DNA of 64,000 nucleotides, taken from NCBI RefSeq assembly GCF_022846435.1, contig NZ_AP025627.1, positions 3,196,001 through 3,260,000 on the forward strand. The letters run 5' to 3'. The stretch is from Parageobacillus sp. KH3-4 (lineage in GTDB: Bacteria; Bacillota; Bacilli; Bacillales; Anoxybacillaceae). Each line of letters opens with the position of its first letter. Positions within the stretch are counted from its first letter, which is position 1. A program made the position numbers and the translations under genes. The notes under the pieces were generated by a model, which was given only the letters and a program-made list of their open reading frames with translations, did no database searches and had not been told where the DNA came from. Shown here piece by piece: positions 27,681 through 42,600 of this stretch.

Positions 27681-30600
27681 ATTGGTATCTTACCTATAAG
27701 GAATTGAAATCAGAAACTCTTGTAGCTATTTCTGGTTTACTTATAATGTTGGTATCTTACCTATAAAGAGTTGAAACAATCAAAAAGCATATCTTGATAC
27801 ATCTTTCGTGTAACGTTGATATCTTTAACATGAAAAAGAAGCTGCAAAGTTAGTTCGCGAATGCGGCGTTTGTATCGTACCCATGAGGACTCTGAAACTC
27901 TCTACGCCGCCTTTCTCATCGTTAGTTTTATAAAAATAGCATTAAAACGGCATCCATTTTGGATGCCGCAGACTGTAGACAAAAACGCCAAAAAAGAGCA
28001 TCCGCCTAAGGAAGCAGATGCTTTTTCAATAAAAAAGGGAATACGTTATAATATTTTCCTATTTTTTCAGATAGAATTGGATTTTCATAGAAAATAGAAA
28101 AAAATTTAGAACCTCATTTATGAATAGAGACACGTGTTCCAATAGGAACCATTGATGACAATTCCATAACATCACGGTTATACATTCTAATGCATCCATG
28201 TGACACATTCTTACCGATAGAAGAAGGGTTGTTTGTTCCATGTATTCCATAATGAGGCTTTGACAACCCCATCCACAATACTCCGAAAGCACCTCCGGGG
28301 TTGCGTTGTTTATTGATAATTGTATATACTCCTGAAGGTGTTGGGGTTAACATTTTGCCAACAGCAATGGGATACACTTTTATTAACTTATTACCATCAT
28401 AAAGTTTTAATTGATGTTTGCTTGTGGATATGTCGATCCAGCGTGCCATAAGACCATCTCCAGATAAAACAATTTAATCTTTTGTATTATTGTATGGAGT
28501 TTTTGGATTTTTGCCATTAAATTGTTTTAATTACGAATCAGATTATTTATCCGATTCACCCAAATATATTCTCATTTTGGCGAGCAATATTTATAAATTG
28601 ATGGAGTGCTTAACTGTGTTGAACTGCGAAGACCCAATTCTTTAGTAAGTACGTCGCAACTTTCCTCTCCATTTTTATACCTTTCTACAGCCATTCTTTT
28701 AAATTCTTTTGTACAGTGTTGAATGTTTGTCCTTTTAGCCAAATGAAAATCCCCTCCAAGTACAGTGTAACACCCACACAATTGGTGCGGGCTTTTTACA
28801 CTGTCTACTTAAAGAGGATATATCAATAAGAAGAGCTCTTTTTTAAGCTCTGTTATCACTGTCGATTTTCGATCAAAAGAAAAACCGCCCATAATAAAAT
28901 GACAAGAGCGGTTAATTGAACTATCGAATCCGTTAGCCACCCATGCTGCATTTCGCGCACTACAGATTTAGGAAGAATTTCTGTTCTTCCACGGGAGTTG
29001 AACAAGTTCATAATTAAATTAACCTCTTCACAAATAAAACTCTATCTTGATTTGGTCCATCATAATCAGCATATACAGAAGCTCCGTCCATTTCTTTATC
29101 TCCATTTTTTTCGATTTCAAATTGTTTTTGGCAATTAAAAAATGCATGAAATGGCAAATAAGAATATTCAATGATCTGTATAAAATTTCATACCTGTTGT
29201 CGCTTGACATGGAGCCTCTGCGGGCATGCTTTCTGGCAAAGGGGGCAAGCCACAGGACTTTGCAAGGCATATAAGCCTATCATACCCGCCACTCCATGTA
29301 AAGCGGTGAATATGCAATAAATTATGCATATCCTTAATTGCCAAACACTACAATTCTTAATTGCCACTAACATTCAAATCCCATTTTTTTATGAATTGCA
29401 ATGGAAACTTTGTTCACTGGTAAAGTTACACAACGGACGATATTCCGACCATTCTTTTTCACAATATGAAAAAATTCATTGTAAAGTTGTTTTCCAATCC
29501 CCTGTTTCCTGTAATCTGGATGAACCCTAACAAAGTGTATATATGGTCTCCCGGATGTTTGGGATAGAAAACCTATCAAAAATCCAGCGATTTTTCCATC
29601 TTTTTCGGCAATGAAACTTGTATTTTTAAAATGGTCAAATAATAAAGATGTTGAAATAAATTATTCTTCCATGGGAGTATAAGAGGCCTTTTTTCTTTTA
29701 AACAATTCACTGAAAAAACAGATATTTCAGGGGCATTTTCTGGAATGGACTTTCATCCATGATTGGGAGTCGTCGCTGTGGAAATTTGTAGTAGCACTTC
29801 TGATGTGTAACGGTGTTTATGTTGATATAACACTATGTACCTATACACACTCCAATATGCTTTATCGAACTTACTAATCAGCTTATGTATAATACCTTTT
29901 CATCGTACATTGGGTCCACCTTTAAGCATCAGGAAAATAACAACCAATGTATCAGCAATGTTTTAGCATGCTACGATTAAATATCTAAGAATCCCCAATT
30001 AAATACCATTATTTTACAAAATTATATTATATTAAAATAAATGTCGAGATTTTTGAGAAAAAATTTTTCATTCCTCCCCCTTCCTCAACGTAAAATTAAT
30101 ACCGCAATTCCATTTAAAGGGGGAATATTTCCATGAAGTTTAAAGCGATTGTTAGTTTATCCCTCGCTGTTTCCATGTCACTTTTTCCATTCCTTGTGGA
30201 AGCAGCCTCTAATGATGGGGTAGAATCTCCAAAAACCGTTTCCGAAATTAACGTGTCTCATGAAAAAGGAGCATATGTCCAGGGAGAAGTCATTGTCCAA
30301 TTCAAAGAACAAGTAAATGCTGAAGAAAAGGCAAAGGCATTAAAAGAAGTTGGGGCAACGGCGGTTCCAGATAATGATCGAGTTAAATCTAAATTTAATG
30401 TACTAAAAGTAGGAAATGTGGAAGCTGTTGTGAAAGCATTAAATAATAACCCGTTAGTAGAATACGCAGAGCCAAACTATTTATTTAATGCAGCTTGGAC
30501 TCCAAATGATACGTACTATCAGGGTTATCAATATGGTCCACAAAATACGTATACCGACTATGCTTGGGATGTTACAAAAGGCAGTAGCGGTCAAGAGATT

Positions 30601-33600
30601 GCTGTTATTGATACAGGTGTAGATTATACACATCCTGATTTAGATGGAAAAGTCATCAAAGGATATGATTTCGTAGATAATGATTACGACCCAATGGATT
30701 TGAATAATCATGGTACGCACGTAGCTGGAATAGCAGCTGCGGAAACAAACAATGCTACAGGTATTGCCGGCATGGCCCCAAACACAAGAATTTTGGCTGT
30801 GCGCGCTTTAGATCGAAATGGCAGTGGTACTCTAAGTGATATTGCCGATGCGATCATTTATGCTGCTGATTCAGGCGCTGAAGTCATTAACCTGTCACTT
30901 GGTTGTGATTGTCATACAACCACATTGGAGAATGCTGTAAACTATGCATGGAATAAGGGTTCTGTAGTAGTTGCCGCAGCCGGAAATAATGGATCCTCTA
31001 CAACATTTGAACCGGCTTCTTATGAAAATGTAATTGCAGTTGGCGCAGTAGATCAATATGATCGGTTAGCATCATTCTCGAACTATGGAACATGGGTAGA
31101 TGTCGTAGCTCCAGGTGTAGACATTGTCTCAACTATTACTGGTAACCGATATGCCTATATGTCGGGCACTTCCATGGCATCCCCTCATGTAGCCGGTCTT
31201 GCAGCCTTACTAGCGAGTCAAGGACGGAATAACATAGAAATTCGTCAAGCCATCGAGCAAACAGCAGACAAAATCTCCGGAACTGGAACATACTTCAAAT
31301 ATGGAAGAATCAATTCTTATAATGCTGTAACATATTAAATAGATTTAAATAACGACACCGTGCCAACGCCAAGGGCACGGTGTCTTAATTCAAGCTTTTT
31401 GGAAAATCACGACATACAAATTATGTAAGAAAGCTTATTCTCCCATAGGAATTGAAGAGGAAAACCAATATTATTCTTTTATCTCAGCAAAAATAAAAAA
31501 ACTGCCAAATGGCAGACTCTAACTAACTATTTTTTGCTTCCTTCTTTCTGCTGCAGGATGAATCGATAAAATGCTACTCAATTTAAAGATTCTCCGTTGT
31601 TTTCTTAAGGCGCAAAAGGCTTTGATATGTGCATCTCCTACAGCCTCTAGGATAAATACCCCTTTAAACTCCATTTGCCACAATCGCTTAGATAAATTAT
31701 TTTAGTCGGTTTTTGGCTCTCTAAAGCGTTCAGAAGCAATCCTATTATAGTTATTTCCCCTTTTATTTACATTATAAAAGAATTTATGTCCGCTTTTACA
31801 ATAAAAACAGGAACAAATGTATGTTTTTATTTTTATTTATATATAAAAAATCTCCTTCTAAATGACAGGGGAATAATAAAAGCTGGGGTGCGTTTATAAT
31901 CTCCCAGCTTTTAAATTACCTTCATTCATAAGGTCGGTATTTTTTTCGTGCTTTTCGTAACTCCGCTTGTAGCCGTTCAATGTCTGTTCGTAAAAATAAA
32001 CTTTCACTTTTTAAGCGTTTTATTGGCTTTAGCTTTTCTGCACTCACCAGTGCATGAAGCCGCTGTCGTGTAACATTTAAAATTTCTTTCACCTCCGAAG
32101 TGGTGAGGACCTCATTTCGAATGAAGTCCTCAACTTCTTGCCGGGAATTAAGATGGTATTGCACTTTTTCACCTCCTGCTCATTTGCGGATGCGCTCAAT
32201 TAAGCGATCAATAAGCGTCCAAGTCCAAAGCACAAGGGCTACTAACAATGCGATGTCTAGGTGCCTAGATGACGAAAGCTGGCTGTAATTAGAAACGTAA
32301 TGGCGATGATCGCAATTAAGACATTAAGGATGACCTTTGACATTTGTATTGGGAAATGATATGATTTTTATTGTAGAAGCCCTTCCCGAAAGTTGGGCTT
32401 CCGTTTGTGGTTATTTGTGACGTTTCTTCTTTGATCGTCGCTTTTTATTTTTCTTTTTTCTATCCAAGATAAATCTTGATGCTGGCGTTGCCGCCGCCAT
32501 GCTCATGATTTTCTCGACGATATCGAGTATTTTTATCATCTCCCTTTGTTCGTCTCCTTTTATTATACCTAATCTATTTACCTTAGTAAATAGATTTTAT
32601 AAAAAATTTTTTCTTTTTATAAAAATAAAACGACATTCAGACGATTTAAACTTTTTTCACCCGCTCTTTTTGACGCTCTAAAAAAGCATATTCCATGCTT
32701 TCAGTCCGACGATTCCGTGTGCAACAAGCCCTTTCCGCTCTTGATACGCTTTTACCGCAGCCTCAGTTTGTTTACCGAAGATGCCGTCTCTCTTGATTGT
32801 TAGCTCTCGTTGGACTCTCTCAACACCTTTTCCACGTGATCCAATTTTCATGAATTGCCGGGATAGGTTCATGTAGTTGATTACGTCCATTTTAAACTCC
32901 ATGGAGTAATTTGTATACATTTTTTGAAATGCTTCGGATCCATGTTCTCTGTACTTCATCACCCATTTTTTTAACATCGATACACTGACATTATGCTTTT
33001 GTGCGGTTACCTGAAAGGAATCTCCCCCTTCAAGATAAGCCCTCACCGCAGCTAATTTTGTTTCTAAACTGTATTTAGTCATATAAAAACTGCACCTCCA
33101 ATGGTTAATTGTGTCTAACAATTGGGGTGCAGTTCAAAGACTGGTCCTTTTTCTTTCGTGAAATATCAACACTAATATTTAATTTTAAATTTCGCCATTG
33201 CTTTATCCATGCTATCTTGATTTACACCAATGTAACCAAAGGTTATGCCAAAAGCTCCTGGAGCATGGCTACGTAAATGCCCGTGATTTGATGCGATAAT
33301 ACTTACGCTCGCTCATGCCGAAATCATTATAAATTTCGTAATCATATACACCGTCTTCCGTCATACAACGCCGGATAAAGATCGCACGTTCCCAAAATCC
33401 TTTTTGCTGTTCATGCCCAAATCAAAAGCTACTGCACGCTTTCACCGTCCGTGTTAACAAAATGCCAAACTGATTCATCATTTTTTTATTACCTGTACTA
33501 CTTGCCTTATAACAGGCTCGCTATGTTTTACATAGGATGTACTATCCTTTTAAAACAGGAGGGTTACAAAATGTCAGATGGCTTTAGATCTAACTTTGCT

Positions 33601-36600
33601 TTAGTTGTTGTGCTGTTTATCCTTTTAATTATTGTTGGATGCAGCTGTTTCTTTGGCGGTTACTAATCCAGAATCCGTTTAAAAGTTTGATGGGATGGGT
33701 CATATCGATCTATCCTTTTTTGTTTATTTGATAGCTAATTTCATAAAAAGAGCTCTAATTGTTCATTAAACTTGATCTCTAATTATTCCGAGTGCTCTTC
33801 CTTTATCGGCTTCGCTTCGCCATAACGCAATATCCCCATTGCAAAGCCCTCATGTGCTTTTTTCATATTCCAATCACCTTTTCCTATTGATTGAGTCGAG
33901 AACTAAACAAACATAATTTTTATTTACATCATCTTTTAAAAAATTTTGCGAGCTTTGCTCGATTTCTTTTTTCTAAATAACTTCTTCAAGAAATTCAATT
34001 TTCCGTCTCCTTTGCTTCGTGCTTCGCAATATCTTCGAACTGCACACCGCACACCAAATTAACTGTAAGTTCATAACATACCTATAAAGTTTGTTTTTAT
34101 AGCTAATGTAAAGAGGTGAAGAGAATTTATGGCTTCACATATGGATGGCACACCTCCATCCCCTCAATACACTTTCGATGTAAATAAAAGCTCCCTGTTT
34201 AAAAAAGATAACAACAACTATATTAACGTATTAGGTGTGAAACAGTTGAATACACTGGAAAATGTGTCTCTGTTAGACATTTTCCTAAGTGCTAATAATG
34301 TCATAGAACCACACTATCACCCAAATGCAGCCGAGCTAGTCTACTGTATTTCTGGCGCTGCTACTGTATCGATGCTGAACCCATTTACAAAACAAATTCT
34401 CAGTTATTCTATTACACCCGGACAAGTGGCAAACATTCCAAGAAGTTGGTGGCATTATGAAGTAGCTAAAGTTGATAACACTCACCTTTTGGCAATTTTT
34501 GATGCGCCAACTCCAGAAGTGATTTTAGGTTCAGACATCTTAAAATTTACTCCGGCAAATATCATATCGCATACCTATTGTCTCGATGAAAATCAATGGA
34601 AACAAGCAATTGCACCGGTCCAACCCACCACTTATATAGGTCCATATAAGAATTGCAACAGAGCAAAAGAAAATATACCTCATCAATATTTAAATCAACA
34701 GCTACAATATATTCAGCAATACCAACATCCCCCTTACGTCCTTCAGTACCAGCAATATTGGGGCTATAGATAAACAAGTTCAACTATCTGTGGAAAATCC
34801 ATATCTTTTTTGGGTCACAGTTTGGCCTACTATGAAACGCAATGTTTATTTTATTTTCTTCTTTTCCAAGGCAATTTGCCGGCACTCTGAAACACTTAGG
34901 GCGTATACAAGTGCGGTGTGAATCATTTGGAAATCGCCGTTTTCTTTTATGGTGAACTCCACCTCAAATGGCATATTTTCGCCTATGAAGCATACGATAT
35001 AGTAGGTGCTTCATTTCCTCCTTTCATATGACGTGTTGAATACCGCCTTTCTTTTTCAACTGCCAAAGCTTGTTGTAGATAGATTTTTTGTCCCGATCCA
35101 ATTTTTCCGCAAGCTGATCAATTGTCAAAATGTGTTGATGATGCCATCAGTAAAACTTTTCTTCGCTGGACCATTTCTCTTTTTGTTTTCTGCTTCTAAA
35201 ACGGCGATAGGTTTCTCCACTAACATGGATAACAGCTGGCGCATTTGCTTGCCGAATTTGCTTTGTGCTGCAAGTGATGATACGATAAGCTGAAATCGAG
35301 CAAACGGGCTTAAACAATGATGGCAGTAAGCGTTTAGCTTGCTGCTTTTTCTTTTTTCGAACCGCTGGTGAAGTTCTGCCTTGACAGCTAATTCTAACGC
35401 CATCAGCAGCGTTGATTGTTCCGCAGCTTCGCGCAAACTTCCCTAGCCTTTGCCGCTTTCGGCAACCTGCTTGCTGAAAGTACCGCGTACATTACCCCAC
35501 TCCTTATTCCTTAATTTTTCGCGCAAATGAGTAGGTGCTTCATTTCCTTCCTTTCTGCCGCCAGTTAGCTTGCTTTTCCTTTATTAGCTGCTTCCTTTTG
35601 CTGGCGTTTGCGTTCTTTTACGATGCGTTTTGCGTCTTCTACGAAGCACAATAGAAATTTTTTAGCTTGCTCAACAGTCAGGTTGATCTTCATATAAACT
35701 CTCTCCTTTTTTGGGTTTAGGGATATATATGCTTTCAAGGCAAGGTAGTATTAGTAGACTAACAGGTCGGCATTCTATCTGCCCTTATGGATACCCGCCA
35801 GCTAATGTATTATTACAAAAGTCCAATTGGTCCAATGTACATCAAATACGTAAATAAATTTATTAATTATCAATGGTATCGGATATGGACACTATCAATC
35901 CCAAACACAGCTGCTGACGACGCAATTTGCCATGCAACTGGCTGCTTTGAGTGCGATAAATTAGACGCTCAATTCCTGATGTTCCAGCTGATATTGCAGA
36001 ATGGAAAAAGGTTTAGACTATAGCCCTTTGATCTTAACGACTGATCGAGCCATTGGCTGCGTAAATAGCGTTCTGATCAGCTGTTTCACCTTTCTCTAAA
36101 GCCGTTCTGGAAGTCCAAATGCTTTTGGATCACGTTGTTAATCGATGCGATTATTCGATCAGCCGCTGTTTGCTGCGGCTGCTGCTTTTTCAAGACGAGA
36201 AACGTGCGCTTCTAATTCCGAAAGACGTTGTTCGAGATTCATTTCGTCACTTCTTTATGCATTTCAATCATTGGCAGCAAATCAGCGAGAAAGCTTTCCC
36301 TCACAGTGATATGCTCGGCACGCTTAACACCGAGAACAAAACGAATGAGTGTGTATAAAAGCCTTGCCGGTATTTACGCTTGCTTGTTCATCGAAACATT
36401 AGACAAGAAAATCGTCAATTCGTTCCAATGCATGCGCGCCTGGAGCTGTGACAATTCTTTTAACACGTCTTTCCGAATTTGCTGGTGTAATTTTTCATAT
36501 TCAGCTTGCGTGAGCGGAATCTCTCCCCTTCTTTAGTAGTTCATTGATCGATACGCCTAGGGCACAGCGCTTAATTTTCCATTTCGTCAAAAATCTGCTC

Positions 36601-39600
36601 GATTGGTATTTTAAAACTTCGGAAACGATGACTATATCGACCGGAAAATTAACTCTCCCTTTTTCAAGATAGTAATCATTAGGGCTTTCGTATCCTAGTA
36701 AATCAGCCATCTCTTCCAACGAGATATATTCTTGCTTTACAAAGTTTTTTATCTTATCTACTTTTTTGGCAAAAAATATATTTTTACCGTTTTGGCAAAA
36801 TCGCTTTTTACCATATTGGTAAATGCTAAAATTAGTGAAAAGAATCATAACTAAAAAAGGTGTTAACCCATGGATATTTATAGGAAAACGCCTAAATGAC
36901 TTAAGAGAAAAGTTTGACTACTCCCAAAAGCAAGTCGCTGAAGCTATTGGTATTTCCAATGTGCAATTATCTAGATACGAATCAGGGATCGAAACCTTGA
37001 GCCAATTGCGGCTTTTGCTGATTTTTATGGTGTAACCACTGACTATATCCTTGGAAGAACAGACAATCCTACAGGTTATGCTATTGATACAGCGACTTAT
37101 AAATTGTTTGGTTATAAAGTTAAAAATCCCGATGAACTAGAGATGCAAGTAGATAAGATGAACATTGGCAAACTATTAAATATTTGCGTGAATCCAAAAA
37201 CATTTCCGCTCGCCAGCTGGCTGAAAAAGTTCAATTAGACCCTTCACAAATTTCGAAAATTGAAACTGGAAAAAGCAATCCATCGCTAGATTCTTTAGAA
37301 CGCATTTGTGACGCTCTCGGTATTTCACTGTCCGAATTGTTTGCTGACCTATCCGAACTCCCGCCCGATCTCCTTTAGCTCGTTCAAGTTGCAAAGAAAC
37401 TCACCCAGAGGAGAGACGGAACATAACCGGAATGATTCAAACGATTTTAGAAACACATCCACAATCCATTGTTATACCAGCAAGCTCGGTTAAGGGAGAA
37501 CTTAGATATAAGGTAGTTAGAACACTTCGATGAATCATCTAACATTAATAAAAAGGCGCAGCTCAATCCCTTCTGAAAGGATGATGAATATGGAATCGAC
37601 CCTTAACCAAATTCTTGAAAAACTGACGTACATTCAATCGGAGCTTGACACCATCAAAACAAACATGGCGACAAAGGAAGATCTCTCTACCATTCAACAA
37701 GCCGTCCTTGAAACAAATAACATCGTCAAAAGCATTGAACTCATCGGGTAAAGTAACGGAAGATTTTCCTCTTTCAAATGTAAACGGAAGGAGGAAAATA
37801 TGAATCACAAGCCTCACACAGTTTCTGAAGTTTTTGCAGCCACCAAACGAAAAAGAACCAAACTATTGCAGCAAAAAACAAAAACCACGCAAGAAAAATA
37901 ATGGTTATTTAGAGCCTCTTGAGGATAATAGGATAGATTTTGAAAAACAACAAAACGACACAAAGATCTTGGTGTAGAAATGCCTGATAATACTACAAAA
38001 CAGGACTGATCCGTTTTAATCAGTAGATATTTAGAAAATGACAGTGACCTTTAGCAACGCAATGGCATTGCTGGTCTTTTAATTCGAGTTTTTATTCAAT
38101 AAAAATCCTTTTATAAAGGGATTTTTTCTTTTTATCGCTAAACCGAACATTAGTTCTATCACATCCCTAAGAAAGGAATAATACAGAGCTACGCCGCTAC
38201 CATACGGCTGCGTTGAAGGATTGACAAAATTTTTAAGAGCCTAAATATTTTTCGACAAAGTGGGATTAATCCGTTAACAATTTCTGAAGTATTTTCCTTC
38301 GCGAAAAGCCGTTTCCCTCAACCCATCCAGTCGTGGGGCGCTTTCATTGTATTGCCATTGATTCACGTCTATCAAAAAAGGAGAAACGAGAAGCTTTTTT
38401 ATGAGTTATGCTATTTCCTCCGGCACGTCGGTGTGCAGAGCATGATGCAGGAGGCTTTTCGAGAGCTACGGACGGGACACAAATAATTTTACTAAATACG
38501 CTGCTATTCCCTTTCATATGTTGAGATGAGATTCATTGACTGGCACGAGCAATACATAATCAAGCATATGTCCAATATGTTGAGAGTAACGCCAGAGTTG
38601 TGCGAAGAACGTTTAGCACAGATCAGAAACCGCATATTAGTTATGACGGTCGAGCAATGGGTGAGATATTGTACCAGAAGCCACCCATCTTTGAGACACA
38701 CAGATCGGTATGCTTAGAGAAAAAGAATTCCTTTTTAGGAAAGTATGTCCTACCCGATGAATACACTATAACAAGGAGGCAGACTGATGAGATGCGTAAT
38801 GTATCGTCGGGTAAGTACTGATATGCAAAAAGAAGAAGGATTCTCCTTAGAAGCACAAAAAATGCGGCTAGAAGCGTTTGCGCTTTCGCAAGGCTGGACG
38901 ATTGTCGATGACTATTGTGATGATGGCTATTCAGCCAAAAACATGGACCGCCCAGCTTTGCAGCGACTAATAAAGGATATGCAGCAAAAGAAATTCGATG
39001 TCGTCATTGTTTATCGCTTGGACCGACTTGTTCGTTCGGTCCTCGATCTCCATAAATTGCTTAAAATCATGCAAAAATACGATGTGATGTTCAAATCTGC
39101 CACGGAGTCATTTGAAACGACAACAGCGAACGGACGCCTTTTCATTACTATCGTTGCCACAATCGCAGAATGGGAACGGGAAACCATAGCAGAGCGCGTC
39201 TTCGAAAATATGCTTGAACGTTCCAAAACAGGGCAGAGAAACGGCGCTCCTGCCCCATACGGGTATGATTTGATTGATGGAGAGCTGCGCATTAACCTGG
39301 AAGAAGCCAAATGGGTGCGTTTTATCTTTGAAAAATACAAAACACACGGCTCACAAAACATCGCAAAGCAGCTTAATAAGCAAGGTGTAAAAACGAAAAA
39401 AGGAGAAATGTGGAGCGACTTTGCCGTTCGCTATGTTCTGCGCAATCCGATTTACGCCGGCTATATTCGCTGGAACTATCGCAGTATATCAAAACAAAAA
39501 CTTGGTGGGCAGCCCGTAATCACACCAATCAAACAAGAAAATTTCGTGCCTATCATTTCAGAAGAAACGTTCCGAGAAGTACAGGAACTTTTGCAAAATC

Positions 39601-42600
39601 GTTACAATATGGCATTTCGTTCGGGCAACCATTACCCTTTTTCCGGCGTCGTCCGCTGCGCCAAATGCGGAAAGTCATTTACAGGAGCTCAAAGAAAACG
39701 GAAATCTGGAGGCGTATATCGCTACTATAAATGCCAAGGTCGCTTCAAATTTGGCAACTGCGATGTGCAAACTATCGCCGAAGAAGCGATCGAACAGGTA
39801 TTTTTGGAAGCACTTCATATTCCGGAAAAACTAGAACTCGAAGTCGAAACGAATGAATTGGAAAAAGAATTAGACTCTGACTTCATTGAAAAACAACTTC
39901 AAAAACTGAAAGGGCGAAAAGAACGCATCAAAGAACTCTACATCACAGGAGAAATCCCCAAAGACGAATACAACAAACGAATGCAAGAGATTGCAGTTCA
40001 GGAAATGGAATTATATGAACTTCTAAACGAGTACGAAGAAGAAGCTTCACTTGAAGAAATCAAAACGGTGTTAGAAAATATTAAAAAAGAATGGCACAAC
40101 CTAAGCTATGAAGCGAAAAAGTACGCCATTCATTCTTTGTTTGAATACATCACGATTGAAGTCGTCGAACCGACGAAAATGGGAAAATATCCAAAACCGC
40201 CGAAGCTTAAAATTACAGACTACCGCTTCCGATAGCATATCGCAATGAAAAAGAGCTGCCATTTAGCAGCTCTTTTGTAGTTTACTTATCATATGTATGC
40301 TTCCTCGTGCATCGGGCATCCTTTAATCGCATATACGGCGCCGCGATCCGTCAACGAATATGCTTCTAATCCCCGTTTTAACAGCGTTACAAGCGTTGAC
40401 TTCCCGCCTCCAACAGGTCCCATCAGCAACAAAATACGTTTGCGCACATCAAGCCGCTTTGCCGCCGGATGAAAATACTCTTCCACTAAACGTTCTAACG
40501 CCTCTTCTAATCCAAATAACTGATTACTGAAAAATTTATATCGTTTTCTTCCATTTACTACTTCGATTCCAGCATCTTTAATCATATTATAAACGCGTGA
40601 GTGTGCGGACTGAGCAATCCATGGCTTTTCTTTTAAAATCTCTAAATACTCTGCGAACGTACCTTCCCATTTTAGCCGTTCCTCTTCTTCCCGATATTGC
40701 GCAATTTTCTTTAAAATATCCATAAAGGACCTCCTTATCCTTGATGTCTTAACAACGAGATTATTACAATGTATGCAAGGATGTCCCGTATCATTCATTG
40801 CAAAAAAAATTTGTCTGTTTGTTGCGATAATGCTTGCCATTCACAACATTCGTCATATCCGCTATAATGAGAAGGTGGGACAAACATTTCGCAAAGGAGG
40901 AAGCGGCATGCGTACACTGCTTGTATTAGGCGTGATCATCGCCTTCTTAACTGCAATCTTTACGGCTGGCTACGAAGATAAACCAGGTGTAAAAAATTAA
41001 TGCATAAAAACGACCTCCTTTTCAGAAGGTCGTTTTTATTGTTATTAAAATAAACCGTTAAATTTTTGTTGGCGCAACGCTTCATACACTAAAATAGCGG
41101 CGGTATTTGACAGATTTAATGAACGAACTTTATCATTCATCGGAATGCGCAGACAGCGGTCCATATTCGCTTCAAGCAAATCTTTTGGCAATCCTGTCGT
41201 TTCACGCCCAAACACAAAAAAAAGATCTTTTTTGGTATCACTAAAATCGAAGGAATCATAATATTTTTTGCCAAACTTCGTGATAAAGTAAAACTCTCCG
41301 TGCGGGTATCGCTCAAATAACTCATCTAGCGAATCGTAATAAGAAATATTGACATACGGCCAATAGTCCAGCCCCGCTCGCTTTAACATTTTATCATCTG
41401 TGGAAAAACCGAGCGGACGAATCAAATGAAGCGCTGTATCTGTCGCTGCGCAAGTACGTGCAATGTTCCCCGTATTTGCTGGAATTTCCGGTTGATATAA
41501 TACTACATGTAGTGGCATATCGATTCACCTCAAAACAACATTGTTACTTTCGATCAATAATATGAAAAAACTTATAGCGAATATTAGGCGTGTACGCTGT
41601 AGAATCTTCATACGACCAATAGCGCATGCGGCTATTCGTTGTATGAGCGTTCACTAACGGCATTCCGTTCGCATCCTTCGCCACGACAATCGTTGAGTGG
41701 TCAAAGCGGCCGTCTCCTTGAAAATCATAACAAATAATATCTCCAGCCATCAACTGTTCTGGTGATGACACTTCAATCGTTTGCAAGCCGACGCGTGTTC
41801 CGCTTAAGTACCAACGGAAAGAATGGGCCACTGCCCAACTATAGCTCCAATTGTTATTTTTGCACCACCAGCCTTTTGCGCGATTCGGATATCCAGTCAT
41901 CGGTGCTCCACCTGCGTACACACATTGGGAAACAAAATTCGTGCAATTCACTTCAAACCGCGGAAACGCTGGATTGTAGCTGTTCCACCACGTTTCGGCA
42001 TAACGCACCGCCCTTGCCCGATCATATTCATAGGAAATCCTTTCATCCACTAACATCTCTCGTTCTAAACGAAGGTGAGCCGTCCCCGGTTCTACGGCGG
42101 TCACTTTTTCATCCTTCACCAGTTCTCCACGTTCAAAATGCGCTCTTCTTTCCTCTACCTGTTCCTCTACGTACATCTCAGCGCCATGCTTTACTAAAAA
42201 CTGATAATGCGCCAAATAAATGATCTTTCCCTCTTTTTCCATTACGCGTTTACTTATAATTTGGCTGTTAATCGCGCAGCGAACAATTTCTGCACCTCGT
42301 CTCTCGAATAACCGGCGTTTCCTTTCCACCGCTTCTTCTACATTGCGTCCGTCTTTAGACACGAAAAGTTGCGCTCTTTTTTCTAATAAACGTTGCAGCT
42401 GTTTTTTCACAATCGCTCACCACTTTCTTTTTTGCTACTACTTTACGTGGCAGGCGAGCGATTTTTTCCCTTTTCTTCATTCGAACGCAATAACTGCAAT
42501 CCCTTTTGTATTTCGGAAAGGACTTCCCGATCTTTTTCCGTCCTGCTTGCTTCCTCCAAATCGGGAACTACGCGCGTATCGCCTATTTTTCCGAGCGCCC

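Larger units (their letters stand above)
26978..40312 (+). mobile_element. Intervening element in prkA (13.3 kb, skin-like)
   Basis: The element lies between the two parts of prkA and has a large serine recombinase (38787-40235) directly inside its right end. Contents: a CRISPR relic, an L,D-transpeptidase, the Ak.1-like protease, YjcZ, cupin, small phage genes and a decayed lysogeny region. Precise removal gives a complete prkA. It shares many relic modules with the yhbH element (YjcZ, ArpU, zinc-finger, HTH, YYYKSP, ImmA) but has a different recombinase and different attachment sites. Confidence 0.85.
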